This document shows positions 11,598-20,204 of a stretch of 20,716 nt of DNA, piece after piece. The stretch is from assembly GCA_934565615.1 (NCBI GenBank), contig CAKTIH010000023.1, forward strand, positions 1-20,716. The letters are read 5' to 3'. The stretch's first letter is position 1; the number at the start of each line of letters is the position of its first letter. This stretch comes from an uncultured Oscillospiraceae bacterium (GTDB taxonomy: Bacteria > Bacillota > Clostridia > Oscillospirales > Oscillospiraceae). Below the pieces are notes generated by a model. That model did no database searches. It was not told where the DNA came from and saw only the letters and a program-made list of their open reading frames with translations. The position numbers and the translations under genes were made by a program.

Positions 11598-12746
11598 ATG
11601 GTAAAGTCCATTTCGATCCTTGGCTGCACCGGCTCGATAGGCCGGCAGACCATCGCCGTCGCCGAGCATATCGGCATGCCCGTCGCGGCGCTCACGGCGA
11701 ACAGGAAGATAGACATGCTCGAAGAGCAGGCGCGCCGCCTGCATCCGAAGTTCGTCGCCGTCTATGACGAGGCAGCGGCAAAGCAGTTCAAAGTTGCCGT
11801 CGCGGATACCGATATCCGCGTCGGCTCCGGTATGTCCGGGCTTATCGAGGCCGCCTGCATGGACGGTACCGACTGCGTCGTGACCGCCGTGTCCGGTTCC
11901 GTCGGGCTCCGTCCGACCCTCGCCGCCATAGATGCGAAAAAGCGCATCGCCCTTGCGAATAAGGAGACTCTCGTCTGCGCGGGCGATATCGTCATGGCGC
12001 GCGCGAAGGAAAAGGGCGCGGAGATAGTCCCTGTCGACTCCGAGCACTCGGCCATTTTCCAGTGCCTCATGGGCAGGAAGAAGGGCGAACTCAAGAAGAT
12101 CCTCCTCACCGGCTCCGGCGGCCCGTTCCGCGGCAAGGCAAGGAGCGAGCTTGAGGACGTCACGCCCGAGCAGGCCGTCAAGCACCCCAACTGGAGCATG
12201 GGCGCGAAGATATCCGTCGACAGCGCAACGATGATGAACAAGGGTCTTGAGTTCATTGAGGCCATGCACCTGTTCTCCGTCACGCCCGATGATATTCAGG
12301 TGGTAATCCACCCGCAGAGCGTCATACACTCTATGGTAGAGCTGGTCGACGGCACGGTCATCGCGCAGCTCGGCGTGCCCGATATGGGGCTTCCCATCCA
12401 ACTCGCCCTGACCTACCCCGAGCGCAAGGCCTCAATGTTCGAGCATCTTGATTTCGCCAAGCTGCGCGACCTCACCTTTGAGGCACCCGACCTTGAAAAG
12501 ACCCCCTGCCTCGGTCTCGCGATGGACTGCGCCCGCACCGGCGGCACTGCCCCCTGCGTGATGAGCGCGGCAAACGAGGTCGCTGTGGGCATGTTCCTGC
12601 GTCACGAGCTGGGCTACAACCGCATTTATGACGCCGCGGCGGGAGCCGTGGCAAAGCTGGGAGCGGTCGACGCTTCCGATCTGGAAACCGTTCTGGAGGC
12701 GGACGCCGCCGCCAGAGCCTATGTCATGGAGAATTTCGGTAAATGA
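11598..12746 (+). CDS. dxr: 1-deoxy-D-xylulose 5-phosphate reductoisomerase
   Basis: The product is 382 residues, the usual size. It converts DXP to methylerythritol phosphate with NADPH, the committed step of the non-mevalonate isoprenoid pathway. Motifs: the dinucleotide site GCTGSIGRQT (9-18), ANKETLVCAG, the metal/substrate site VPVDSEHSAIFQ (D147, E149), SGGPFRG, HPNWSMGAKISVDSATMMNKGLE (E218), and the C-terminal helical domain AANEVAVGMFL. AAAGAGGAG precedes the ATG. Its stop overlaps the rseP start by ATGA, so they are translationally coupled. The gap of 39 bases from the AlkD-like gene holds nothing notable. Confidence 0.97.
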   Translation: MVKSISILGCTGSIGRQTIAVAEHIGMPVAALTANRKIDMLEEQARRLHPKFVAVYDEAAAKQFKVAVADTDIRVGSGMSGLIEAACMDGTDCVVTAVSGSVGLRPTLAAIDAKKRIALANKETLVCAGDIVMARAKEKGAEIVPVDSEHSAIFQCLMGRKKGELKKILLTGSGGPFRGKARSELEDVTPEQAVKHPNWSMGAKISVDSATMMNKGLEFIEAMHLFSVTPDDIQVVIHPQSVIHSMVELVDGTVIAQLGVPDMGLPIQLALTYPERKASMFEHLDFAKLRDLTFEAPDLEKTPCLGLAMDCARTGGTAPCVMSAANEVAVGMFLRHELGYNRIYDAAAGAVAKLGAVDASDLETVLEADAAARAYVMENFGK

Positions 12747-13801
12747 CTGTTCTTTACATCGCACTGGCAATACTTCTTTTCGGCGTGCTTGTCGGCGTCC
12801 ATGAGCTTGGGCACTTCGCCGCGGCGAAGGCCTGCGGCGTCAGGGTCGAGGAGTTCGCGCTCGGCATGGGCCCGGCTATCCTGCAAAAGCAGAAGGGCGA
12901 AACGGTCTATTCCCTGCGCTGCATCCCCTTCGGCGGCTTCTGCGCTATGGCCGGGGAGGATGAAGCGTCCGATGATCCGCGCGCGTTCATGAATCAGGCG
13001 GCGTGGAAGCGCATCATCATCCTTATTGCGGGCGCGGCTATGAACTTTCTGCTCGGCCTGCTGATAGTTATCATCCTCTATTCCAATGCCTACGCTTTCC
13101 GCGCCGCGGAGATCACCGGCTTCATGGACGGCTGCCCCTACGAGAGCAGCGAGGGGCTTCAGGTCGGCGACCGGTTCTATAAGATAGACGGCCACAGGAT
13201 CTATCAGTTTTATGACGTCAGCGACTTTCTCAGTCAGGGCGACGGCACCTATGACCTCGTCGTCCTCCGCGATGGGAAAAAGGTGAAGCTCAATGATTTT
13301 GCGCTCACACCGCTGGAGTACCCCGGCCAGACGCAGAAGATGTACGGCTTCTACTTCGGCTATGACGAAGCCACCCTCGGCGTGAAGCTTGAGAACTCAT
13401 GGAACACGACGATGGAGTTCGGCCGCTGGGTCTGGCTCGGCCTGAAGGAGCTCGTGCGCGGTGACGTCGGCATGAAGGATATGGCCGGTCCCGTCGGCAT
13501 TGTCGATATGATGGCCGAGACGGGCGAGCAGGCGGAGTCGACCGCCGACGCCTTCTACCGCATCTTCTATTTCACGGCCTTCATCGCGGTGAACCTCGCG
13601 ATAATGAACATGCTGCCGATCCCGGCGCTTGACGGCGGCAGAGTGTTCCTGCTGCTCGTGACATGGGTCATCGAGACGATAAGCAAAAAGAAGCTCGACC
13701 CGAAGTATGAGGGCTATATCCATGCCGCCGGCATGGTGCTCCTGCTGGGGCTGATGGCAGTCATAATGTTCAACGATATAATCAGGATAGTGACGAGATA
13801 A
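12743..13801 (+). CDS. rseP: RIP metalloprotease RseP (site-2 protease, M50)
   Basis: The product is 352 residues. It is a membrane zinc protease that cuts substrates within the bilayer, mostly anti-sigma factors and signal peptides (RasP in Bacillus). The first membrane helix holds HELGH (H20, E21, H24); the third zinc ligand is D297 in ALDGGR. Membrane segments are near residues 2-22, 90-112, 275-295 and 328-350. A single PDZ domain lies between, at about residues 115-190. The start overlaps dxr; GGAG lies about 11 bases upstream. Bacillus RasP and most Clostridia members are around 340-420 residues, so the size is normal. Its neighbours are the usual ones (dxr before, ispG after). Confidence 0.95.
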   Translation: MTVLYIALAILLFGVLVGVHELGHFAAAKACGVRVEEFALGMGPAILQKQKGETVYSLRCIPFGGFCAMAGEDEASDDPRAFMNQAAWKRIIILIAGAAMNFLLGLLIVIILYSNAYAFRAAEITGFMDGCPYESSEGLQVGDRFYKIDGHRIYQFYDVSDFLSQGDGTYDLVVLRDGKKVKLNDFALTPLEYPGQTQKMYGFYFGYDEATLGVKLENSWNTTMEFGRWVWLGLKELVRGDVGMKDMAGPVGIVDMMAETGEQAESTADAFYRIFYFTAFIAVNLAIMNMLPIPALDGGRVFLLLVTWVIETISKKKLDPKYEGYIHAAGMVLLLGLMAVIMFNDIIRIVTR

Positions 13802-14871
13802 TGAATAAAAGAGACACTGTAAAGAAGATAAAGGCCGGGAGCGTCGAGATAGGCGGCGGCGCGCCCGTCTCCGTGCAGACCATGTGCAACACCAAGACAT
13901 GGGACGTTGACGCAACGGTCGCGCAGATAAAGGCCATGCAGACCGCGGGCGCGGACATCGTGCGCATCGCGCTGCCGGATATGGAATCGGCCAAGGCCGT
14001 CTCCGCAATAAAGGAGCAGGTGAGCGTCCCGCTCGTCGCGGATATCCATTTTGATTACCGCCTCGCCCTCGAAGCCGCCGAGCGCGGCATCGATAAGATA
14101 CGCATCAACCCCGGCAACATCGGCGCGCCTGAGAACGTCAAGGCTGTCGCTGAGGCCTGCCGCCGGCACAATATCCCCATCCGCATCGGCGTGAACGCGG
14201 GCAGCCTTGAAAAGGGCCTGCTCGAAAAGTACGGCCATCCCTGCCCGGAAGCTCTCGTCGAGAGCGCAAAGGGTCATGCGGAGCTGCTTGAGCGCTATGA
14301 CTTTGACGATATCTGCATTTCGATGAAGTCCTCCTCCGTGCCGCTCACCGTCGCGGCCTACCGCCTCGCCGCCGAGACCTTCAATTATCCCCTGCACCTC
14401 GGCGTCACCGAGACCGGCACCGAGTGGAACGGGACTATCCAGTCCGCCGTCGGCATCGGTACGCTTCTGTGCGAGGGCATCGGCAACACCATCCGCGTCT
14501 CCCTGACGGCTGACCCCGTCAAGGAGGTCAGCGCCGGTATCGCCATCGTCAAGGCCGCGGGGCTGCGTCCGGGCGGTGTGCGCTTCGTCTCCTGCCCGAC
14601 CTGCGGCAGAACGGAGATCGACCTCATCTCACTTGCGACCGAGGTGGAAAAGCACGTCGGCAAGCTCGACCGGGATATCACCGTCGCCGTCATGGGCTGC
14701 GTCGTGAACGGCCCGGGCGAAGCGCGCGAAGCCGATTACGGCATCGCCGGCGGCAAGGGTAAGGGACTGCTGTTCAAGAAGGGTCAGGTCCTCGGTACAT
14801 ACCCGTATGAGGAGCTGTGCGACCGCCTGCTCGACCTCATCAACAGCGACGGAACGGACGGTAAGGCATGA
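13801..14871 (+). CDS. ispG: (E)-4-hydroxy-3-methylbut-2-enyl-diphosphate synthase
   Basis: The product is 356 residues, the short bacterial form with an N-terminal TIM barrel and a C-terminal iron-sulfur domain. It reduces MEcPP to HMBPP, the next-to-last step of the MEP pathway. The barrel shows VSVQTMCNTKTWDVDAT, VADIHFDYRLAL and KIRINPGNIG. The 4Fe-4S ligands are C265 and C268 (SCPTCGRTEID), C300 (MGCVVNGPGEA) and E307. Its ATG shares one base with the rseP stop (TAATG). Its own stop overlaps polC by four bases. The gene is intact. Being in one transcript with dxr and uppS puts isoprenoid precursor and carrier synthesis together. Confidence 0.97.
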   Translation: MNKRDTVKKIKAGSVEIGGGAPVSVQTMCNTKTWDVDATVAQIKAMQTAGADIVRIALPDMESAKAVSAIKEQVSVPLVADIHFDYRLALEAAERGIDKIRINPGNIGAPENVKAVAEACRRHNIPIRIGVNAGSLEKGLLEKYGHPCPEALVESAKGHAELLERYDFDDICISMKSSSVPLTVAAYRLAAETFNYPLHLGVTETGTEWNGTIQSAVGIGTLLCEGIGNTIRVSLTADPVKEVSAGIAIVKAAGLRPGGVRFVSCPTCGRTEIDLISLATEVEKHVGKLDRDITVAVMGCVVNGPGEAREADYGIAGGKGKGLLFKKGQVLGTYPYEELCDRLLDLINSDGTDGKA

Positions 14872-17800
14872 GCGAGCATACCCCGTTTCTGACGATCTTC
14901 CCCGGCTGCGCGAGCCTTGCAGGCTCCGCCGGCGGGCTCGATAAAGCATACGTGACCGATGTGCAGGTGGACTCAGGCGAAATGACGCTGAGCATCTGCG
15001 CCTGGTTTGCGTCCATGCCCTCCCCTGTGGATATCTCCACGATAAGCAGCCGCATCCGGGACGACTACGGTCTGAGCGCCGTCGGCATCGTGCCGGACTA
15101 TCCGCGCGCTGTGCGCGCATCTGCCCCCGCCGTCACCGCGACCGCCCCGAAGAGCGGCGCAAAGCCCGCGGGCAGCGTGCTCATGGGCAGGGCGATAAAG
15201 CAGCGCCCCGTCCCGATGAACACTCTGACGCTTGAATCCGGCAAGGTCACCGTCGAGGGCGACGTTGTTGACGTCACGAGCCGCGTTCTCGCAAAGCGCG
15301 GCAGCGCCGTACTCTGCTTTGATATCACCGACCGCACGAACTCCGTGCGTGTCTCGCGCTTTCTCCGCTCCGAGGACGACCAGAGCATTATCGACAAGCT
15401 CAAAAAGGGTGACCATGTCGTCGTCCAGGGCGAGATAATCTATTCCAAATATGACGACGATATGGTGCTCGACCCGCGCAACATCATGAAGGGCAAGCGC
15501 TATATCCGCCCAGACGACGCCGAGGAAAAGCGCGTCGAGCTGCACATGCACACGCGCTTTTCGGCCCTCGACGCGCTCACCGACCCGGATGCGATCGTCG
15601 AGCGCGCGGCCTATTGGGGCATGCCCGCCATTGCCGTAACCGACCACGGTGTCGCGCAGGCCTTCCCGGATATGTGGAAGGCCGGCAAGAAGCACGGCGT
15701 CAAGATCATCTACGGCGAGGAGTGCTATTTTGTAAACGACATGGACGGCAACAGCGCCGTCATCGGCAAGAGCAAGCTCCCGCTCGATACGGAGTTTGTC
15801 GCCTTCGATATAGAGACGACCGGCCTCAATGCGATGAACGACCGCATGACCGAAATAGGCGCGATCATCTTCTCCGGTACGGAGATAAAGCAGGTGTTCA
15901 ATACCTTCGTCGACCCCGAGCGCCACATCCCGCCGGATATCACCCAGCTCACCGGCATCCGCGACAGCGATGTTGCGGGCGCGCCCAAGGAAAAGGAAGC
16001 CATGCAGATGTTCATCGACTTCATCGGCGACCGTCCCATCATCGCACACAACGCGCATTTTGACGTCGGCTTTATGACCGCCGCGGCGAACCGGCAGGGG
16101 CTGAAGTTCTCCCCGGTGTTCCTTGATACGCTTGCGCTGTCTCAGGCGCTGCTGCCCGAGCTCAAGCGCTTTAAGCTCGATATCGTCTCCAACCACCTCG
16201 GCCTGCCGCAGTTTAACCACCACCGCGCTTCGGACGACGCTATGGTCGTCGCGCGCATGATGGGGAAGTTTCTCCCCATGCTCCATCAGCAGGGCGCAAA
16301 GACCGTCGACGATATAGAGACCATCTACCATAAGCTCAAGCGCACCGACGTCGCCAAGAGCCATCACATGGTGCTGCTGGTTAAAAACCGCATCGGGCTC
16401 AAGAACCTCTATGAGATGATCTCCCAGTCCTATCTCAAGTATTTCCACCGCAACCCGACCATACCGAAGAGCCTGCTTATCCAGCACCGCGAGGGTATCC
16501 TCGTCGGCTCCGCCTGCGGCATGGGCGAGCTTTACGGCGCGGTCATGAAGGGCGCGAGCAAGAAGGAGCTCAAGAAGATCGCCTCCTTCTATGACTATCT
16601 TGAGATCCAGCCTATATGCAATAACGGCTTTCTCGTCGATAACGGCACTGTCAGCGATGTTAAGGTCCTGCAGGAGTATAACCGCACTATCCTTGAGCTT
16701 GGCCGTGAGCTCGGCAAACCCGTTATCGCCGCGTCCGATGTTCACTTCCTCGACCCGGAGGACGAGCAGTACCGCAAGATACTCCAGGCGGCAAAGAAGT
16801 TCCCGGATGCAGACCGCGGCTGCCCCATATACTTCCGCACGACGAATGAGATGTTAGCGGAGTTTGCCTACCTCGGCGAGGAGACGGCAAAGGAAGTCGT
16901 CATCACGAACACCCGCGCCATCGCCGATCAGGTCGAGCCGATAGAGCTGCTGCCGAAGGAGCTGTTCCCGCCGAAGATAGAGCACTCGGCGGAGGACCTC
17001 AAGAACCTTGTTTATACCAAGATGCACCGCATCTACGGCGAGCACCCGCCGAAGATAGTGCAGGAGCGCGTCGATATTGAGCTCAACACGATCCTCGACC
17101 ACAGCTATGACGTTATATACATGTCCGCCCAGAAGCTCGTGCAGAACTCTCTCGAGAACGGCTATCTGGTCGGCAGCCGAGGCAGCGTCGGCTCCTCGAT
17201 CGTCGCGTACATGTCCGGCATCACGGAGGTCAACTCCCTGCCGCCGCACTATGTCTGCCCCAAGTGCTGCCACAGCGAGTTCATTACCGACGGCAGCTAC
17301 GGCTGCGGCGCGGACATGCCCGAGAAGGACTGCCCCGAGTGCGGCACACGCATGCGGCGCGACGGCTTTGATATCCCGTTCGAGACCTTCCTTGGCTTCC
17401 CCGGCAACGAAAAGACGCCCGATATCGACCTTAACTTCTCCGGTGAATATCAGGCCAAGGCGCATAAATACACCGAAGTTCTCTTCGGTTCGGACCATGT
17501 TTTCCGTGCCGGAACGATCGGCACCCTCGCCGAAAAGACCGCCTACGGCTATGTCAAGAAGTACCTTGAGGAGCACGGCATACAGGCCACCAAGGCCGAG
17601 GAGAACCGTCTTGCGCAGGGGCTTGTCGGCATCAAGCGCACGACCGGCCAGCACCCCGGCGGCCTTGTCGTCATCCCGCAGGATATGGACGTGACGGACT
17701 TCTGCCCCGTGCAGCACCCGGCGGACGACCCGAACAGCGATATAATCACCACGCATTTTGAATATCACTGCATGGAGGCAAACCTCCTCAAGCTCGATGA

Positions 17801-18890
17801 GCTCGGCCACGATGACCCGACCATGATCCGCATGATGGAGGACATGTCCGAGCAGCTCGGCGAGCGCGTCGATGCGCAGCAGATATCCCTCTCCGACCCG
17901 GACACGATGTCCATCTTCACCTCCCCCTCCGTTCTCGGCCTGCCGGATGATGACCCGATCATCGGCAAGACCGGCTCCATCGGCATCCCGGAGTTCGGCA
18001 CGCCCTTCACCCGCCAGATGCTTGTCGACACCCAGCCCAAGCAGTTCGATACGCTCATCAGGCTTTCCGGCTTCTCGCACGGCACCGACGTGTGGGCGGG
18101 CAACATCCATGACCTCATCGTAAACGGCATCGCGAACGTCAACGAGACCGTCGGCTGCCGTGACGATATCATGCTCTACCTCATCTCCGTCGGCATCGAG
18201 CCGTCCCTCGCGTTCAAGACGATGGAGGCCGTGCGTAAGGGCAAAGTCAAGAAGAGCGGGGAATTTCCCGGCGACGCCGAACAGCAGATGCGCGACAAGG
18301 GCGTGCCCGATTGGTACATCGAGTCCTGCCGCAAGATTGCCTACCTCTTCCCGAAGGCTCATGCCGTGGCCTACGTCATGATGGCCTTCCGCATCGCATG
18401 GTTCAAGGTGCACCTGCCTCTCGCGTTCTACAGCGCGTATTTCTACCGCCGCAGCCAGAAGGGCGGTTTCGACGCCGTTATGATGACCGGCGGCGCGGAC
18501 GCCGTGCGCCGCAAGATAAACGAGATGCGCCGCCGCCCGAACCTCACCGCGAACGAGGAGGATCTTCTCGTCACGATGGACGCGGTCTATGAGTTCAACA
18601 TGCGCGGCTTTGAGTTTGCGCCCATCGACCTATATAAGTCCGACGCGACGAAGTTCCTCATCACCGAGGACGGCAAGCTCCGCCCGCCGTTCGTGTCGAT
18701 CTCCGGCCTCGGTGAGGCCGCCGCGCTCGACCTTGCCAAATGCAATGAGCGCGAAGCGCGCTTTATCTCCATTGAAGAGCTTGGCCAGGCCTGCCCCAAG
18801 GTCAGCCAGAGCCATCTTGAACAGCTCAAGGCGCTCGGCGCGCTCGGCGATATGCCCGAGACCAGCCAGATAAACCTCTTCGATTTCTGA
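14868..18890 (+). CDS. polC: DNA polymerase III alpha subunit, PolC type
   Basis: The product is 1340 residues; PolC of low-GC Firmicutes has about 1430. It is the main replicative polymerase of Firmicutes and carries its own proofreading. Order of domains: N-terminal part (about 1-115, short), OB fold (about 120-210, VTVEGDVVDVTSR), first half of the PHP domain (VELHMHTRFSALDAL, 223 on; VTDHGVAQ), inserted 3'-5' exonuclease (FDIETTGLNAMNDRMTEIG from 313 with D314 and E316; HNAHFDVGF; HRASDDAM), second PHP half, then the polymerase with a zinc-binding cysteine group (CPKC at 797-800) and the palm motif DIDLNFSGEYQ (D852, D854). FPKAHAVAYVMMAFRIAWFK lies near the C-terminus. The start overlaps ispG by ATGA. 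The shortfall is mostly at the N-terminus. Confidence 0.97.
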   Translation: MSEHTPFLTIFPGCASLAGSAGGLDKAYVTDVQVDSGEMTLSICAWFASMPSPVDISTISSRIRDDYGLSAVGIVPDYPRAVRASAPAVTATAPKSGAKPAGSVLMGRAIKQRPVPMNTLTLESGKVTVEGDVVDVTSRVLAKRGSAVLCFDITDRTNSVRVSRFLRSEDDQSIIDKLKKGDHVVVQGEIIYSKYDDDMVLDPRNIMKGKRYIRPDDAEEKRVELHMHTRFSALDALTDPDAIVERAAYWGMPAIAVTDHGVAQAFPDMWKAGKKHGVKIIYGEECYFVNDMDGNSAVIGKSKLPLDTEFVAFDIETTGLNAMNDRMTEIGAIIFSGTEIKQVFNTFVDPERHIPPDITQLTGIRDSDVAGAPKEKEAMQMFIDFIGDRPIIAHNAHFDVGFMTAAANRQGLKFSPVFLDTLALSQALLPELKRFKLDIVSNHLGLPQFNHHRASDDAMVVARMMGKFLPMLHQQGAKTVDDIETIYHKLKRTDVAKSHHMVLLVKNRIGLKNLYEMISQSYLKYFHRNPTIPKSLLIQHREGILVGSACGMGELYGAVMKGASKKELKKIASFYDYLEIQPICNNGFLVDNGTVSDVKVLQEYNRTILELGRELGKPVIAASDVHFLDPEDEQYRKILQAAKKFPDADRGCPIYFRTTNEMLAEFAYLGEETAKEVVITNTRAIADQVEPIELLPKELFPPKIEHSAEDLKNLVYTKMHRIYGEHPPKIVQERVDIELNTILDHSYDVIYMSAQKLVQNSLENGYLVGSRGSVGSSIVAYMSGITEVNSLPPHYVCPKCCHSEFITDGSYGCGADMPEKDCPECGTRMRRDGFDIPFETFLGFPGNEKTPDIDLNFSGEYQAKAHKYTEVLFGSDHVFRAGTIGTLAEKTAYGYVKKYLEEHGIQATKAEENRLAQGLVGIKRTTGQHPGGLVVIPQDMDVTDFCPVQHPADDPNSDIITTHFEYHCMEANLLKLDELGHDDPTMIRMMEDMSEQLGERVDAQQISLSDPDTMSIFTSPSVLGLPDDDPIIGKTGSIGIPEFGTPFTRQMLVDTQPKQFDTLIRLSGFSHGTDVWAGNIHDLIVNGIANVNETVGCRDDIMLYLISVGIEPSLAFKTMEAVRKGKVKKSGEFPGDAEQQMRDKGVPDWYIESCRKIAYLFPKAHAVAYVMMAFRIAWFKVHLPLAFYSAYFYRRSQKGGFDAVMMTGGADAVRRKINEMRRRPNLTANEEDLLVTMDAVYEFNMRGFEFAPIDLYKSDATKFLITEDGKLRPPFVSISGLGEAAALDLAKCNEREARFISIEELGQACPKVSQSHLEQLKALGALGDMPETSQINLFDF

Positions 18891-18909
18891 TTTATCAGTA
18901 TCGCCACCC

Positions 18910-18937
18910 GTGCCGGGAGACTGACGTCTCCCGGCAC
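18910..18937 (+). terminator. Perfect GC-rich hairpin after polC
   Basis: GTGCCGGGAGAC (18910-18921), loop TGAC, GTCTCCCGGCAC (18926-18937). It is 12 pairs with no mismatch, 20 bases after the polC stop. Only TATGCTTG follows, without a real T-tract, so termination may be weak or the stem may instead protect the 3' end of the long operon mRNA. Confidence 0.55.
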
Positions 18938-19012
18938 TATGCTTGACGCCGCCATGCAGGTTTTCCCTTTACGCGCCGGAAGCTTTTTCCGACAGCGGGA
19001 GGGAAAAATATC

Positions 19013-19021
19013 TGGTATAAT
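19013..19021 (+). promoter_or_regulatory. Extended -10 promoter of the LysR gene
   Basis: TGGTATAAT (19013-19021) is an extended -10 box; no good -35 is seen at 16-18 bases. A second TATAAT lies at 19032-19037. The surrounding direct repeat TATAATTTGATATAAGTATAATT could be the site of autoregulation. Confidence 0.5.
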
Positions 19022-19072
19022 TTGATATAAGTATAATTATTATGTTGAATTTGCCTAAGGAGGGTCTACCGC

Positions 19073-19972
19073 ATGTATAACAAGCACCTGGATGCCTTCA
19101 TGAGCGTTGTTGAAAAGGGCAGCTTTTCCAAAGCCGCGGAGGCAAGCCATATATCGCGCACCGCGCTTATCCAGCAGATCAACCTTTTGGAGGATCACCT
19201 CGGCTTTGAGCTGTTCATCCGCAGCAGCAAGGGCATAAAGCTCACGCCGATGGGCGAGCTTTTCCGCGTCAAGACGAGGGAGATAATGCGCCTGTCGGCG
19301 GACACTATCTCGCAGTGCCGCGCGCTTGAGGACGTGCGCCAGATACGCATCGGCACGCTCCCGAACCTGCCGCTTACTATCCTCGCCCCCATATGTATGG
19401 AGTACCACCGGCTCTACCCCTCGACCGAGATCGTCTTTGTCGAGCGTCAGGCGGAGGACTATTTAGCAAGCTTCCAGAACAACGAGTTCGATATTTCGGC
19501 AGATTACATGTCGCGCCTTGTGCTGCCGGATGAGGAAATATGCTTCACATGGCTCTCGGAGGACAGCTTTGACTGCGCCGTTTCCCCGGAGTCCCCGCTT
19601 TCCCGGCAGGAGAAGATCACTCTTGACGATCTCGTCGGCAAGAAGGTCTACCTGCTCGCGCCGAATCTCGCGCAGGCGGAGGACAATATGCGCCGCCTGA
19701 TCGTCGAGAGCGGGAAGAATATCCGCCTTGCAGATATAAAGGGCTACAGCCGCTCTCTCCCGATAAACTGTTTGCTGGAGGACGCCGCTTTCATCCATTA
19801 CCATATAAACGGGGACGAGTACGCTCCCCTTATCTCCCGCCCGCTCGACGCGGGTAAGCCCTGCCCGATAAACCTCGGCCTGTGCTATAAGCGCGGCGCG
19901 AGCCGCGAGGTGCGCAGCTTCGTGCAGTTCGCGTCCGAGAGCCAAAGCCGCGGCGTACAAAAACGGCCGTGA
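19073..19972 (+). CDS. LysR-family transcriptional regulator
   Basis: The product is 299 residues, the family norm. Residues 1-60 form the winged HTH: HLDAFMSVVEKGSFSKAAEASHISRTALIQQINLLEDHLG followed by the wing GFELFIRSSKGIKLTPMGE. Residues about 90-290 form the effector-binding domain (IRIGTLPNLPLTILAPICMEYHRLYP, the usual first strand and helix). AAGGAGGG is 9 bases before the ATG. The effector is not evident. It stands in the same direction as, and 232 bases before, an amidohydrolase gene that it may control; a dyad AGTCA-N9-TGACT (20153-20171) before that gene is a possible site. LysR proteins usually lie divergent from their targets, so this link is tentative. Confidence 0.9.
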   Translation: MYNKHLDAFMSVVEKGSFSKAAEASHISRTALIQQINLLEDHLGFELFIRSSKGIKLTPMGELFRVKTREIMRLSADTISQCRALEDVRQIRIGTLPNLPLTILAPICMEYHRLYPSTEIVFVERQAEDYLASFQNNEFDISADYMSRLVLPDEEICFTWLSEDSFDCAVSPESPLSRQEKITLDDLVGKKVYLLAPNLAQAEDNMRRLIVESGKNIRLADIKGYSRSLPINCLLEDAAFIHYHINGDEYAPLISRPLDAGKPCPINLGLCYKRGASREVRSFVQFASESQSRGVQKRP

Positions 19973-20017
19973 AATTTGTGCAAATGTCAATAATTGTGTA
20001 AGGTTTTTCCATACAGT

Positions 20018-20052
20018 CCGGTGCATGATTCACTTGCCGCGTCATGCACCGG
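20018..20052 (+). terminator. Hairpin after the LysR gene
   Basis: CCGGTGCATGA (20018-20028) pairs perfectly with TCATGCACCGG (20042-20052), followed by CTTTACATTT. It lies about 45 bases after the LysR stop and probably ends its transcript, although the T-tract is interrupted. Confidence 0.6.
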
Positions 20053-20152
20053 CTTTACATTTCCCCAAGTCTCGGGCTTTTTCAGCAGCCGTCCGCGCCT
20101 GAGGAGTTAGCTTTTCCGAACTTCCTCCAACCCCCAAAGTGTGTTAGAGTTT

Positions 20153-20171
20153 AGTCAAGTCAATTATGACT
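20153..20171. promoter_or_regulatory. Dyad upstream of the amidohydrolase gene, possible LysR site
   Basis: AGTCA (20153-20157) and TGACT (20167-20171) form an inverted repeat with a nine-base spacer, about 35 bases before the gene. Dyads of this spacing are typical of LysR sites. No convincing -35/-10 pair was found beside it. Confidence 0.35.
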
Positions 20172-20204
20172 CGGAACAAAAATACACGAAAAGAGGGAAA
20201 AACA

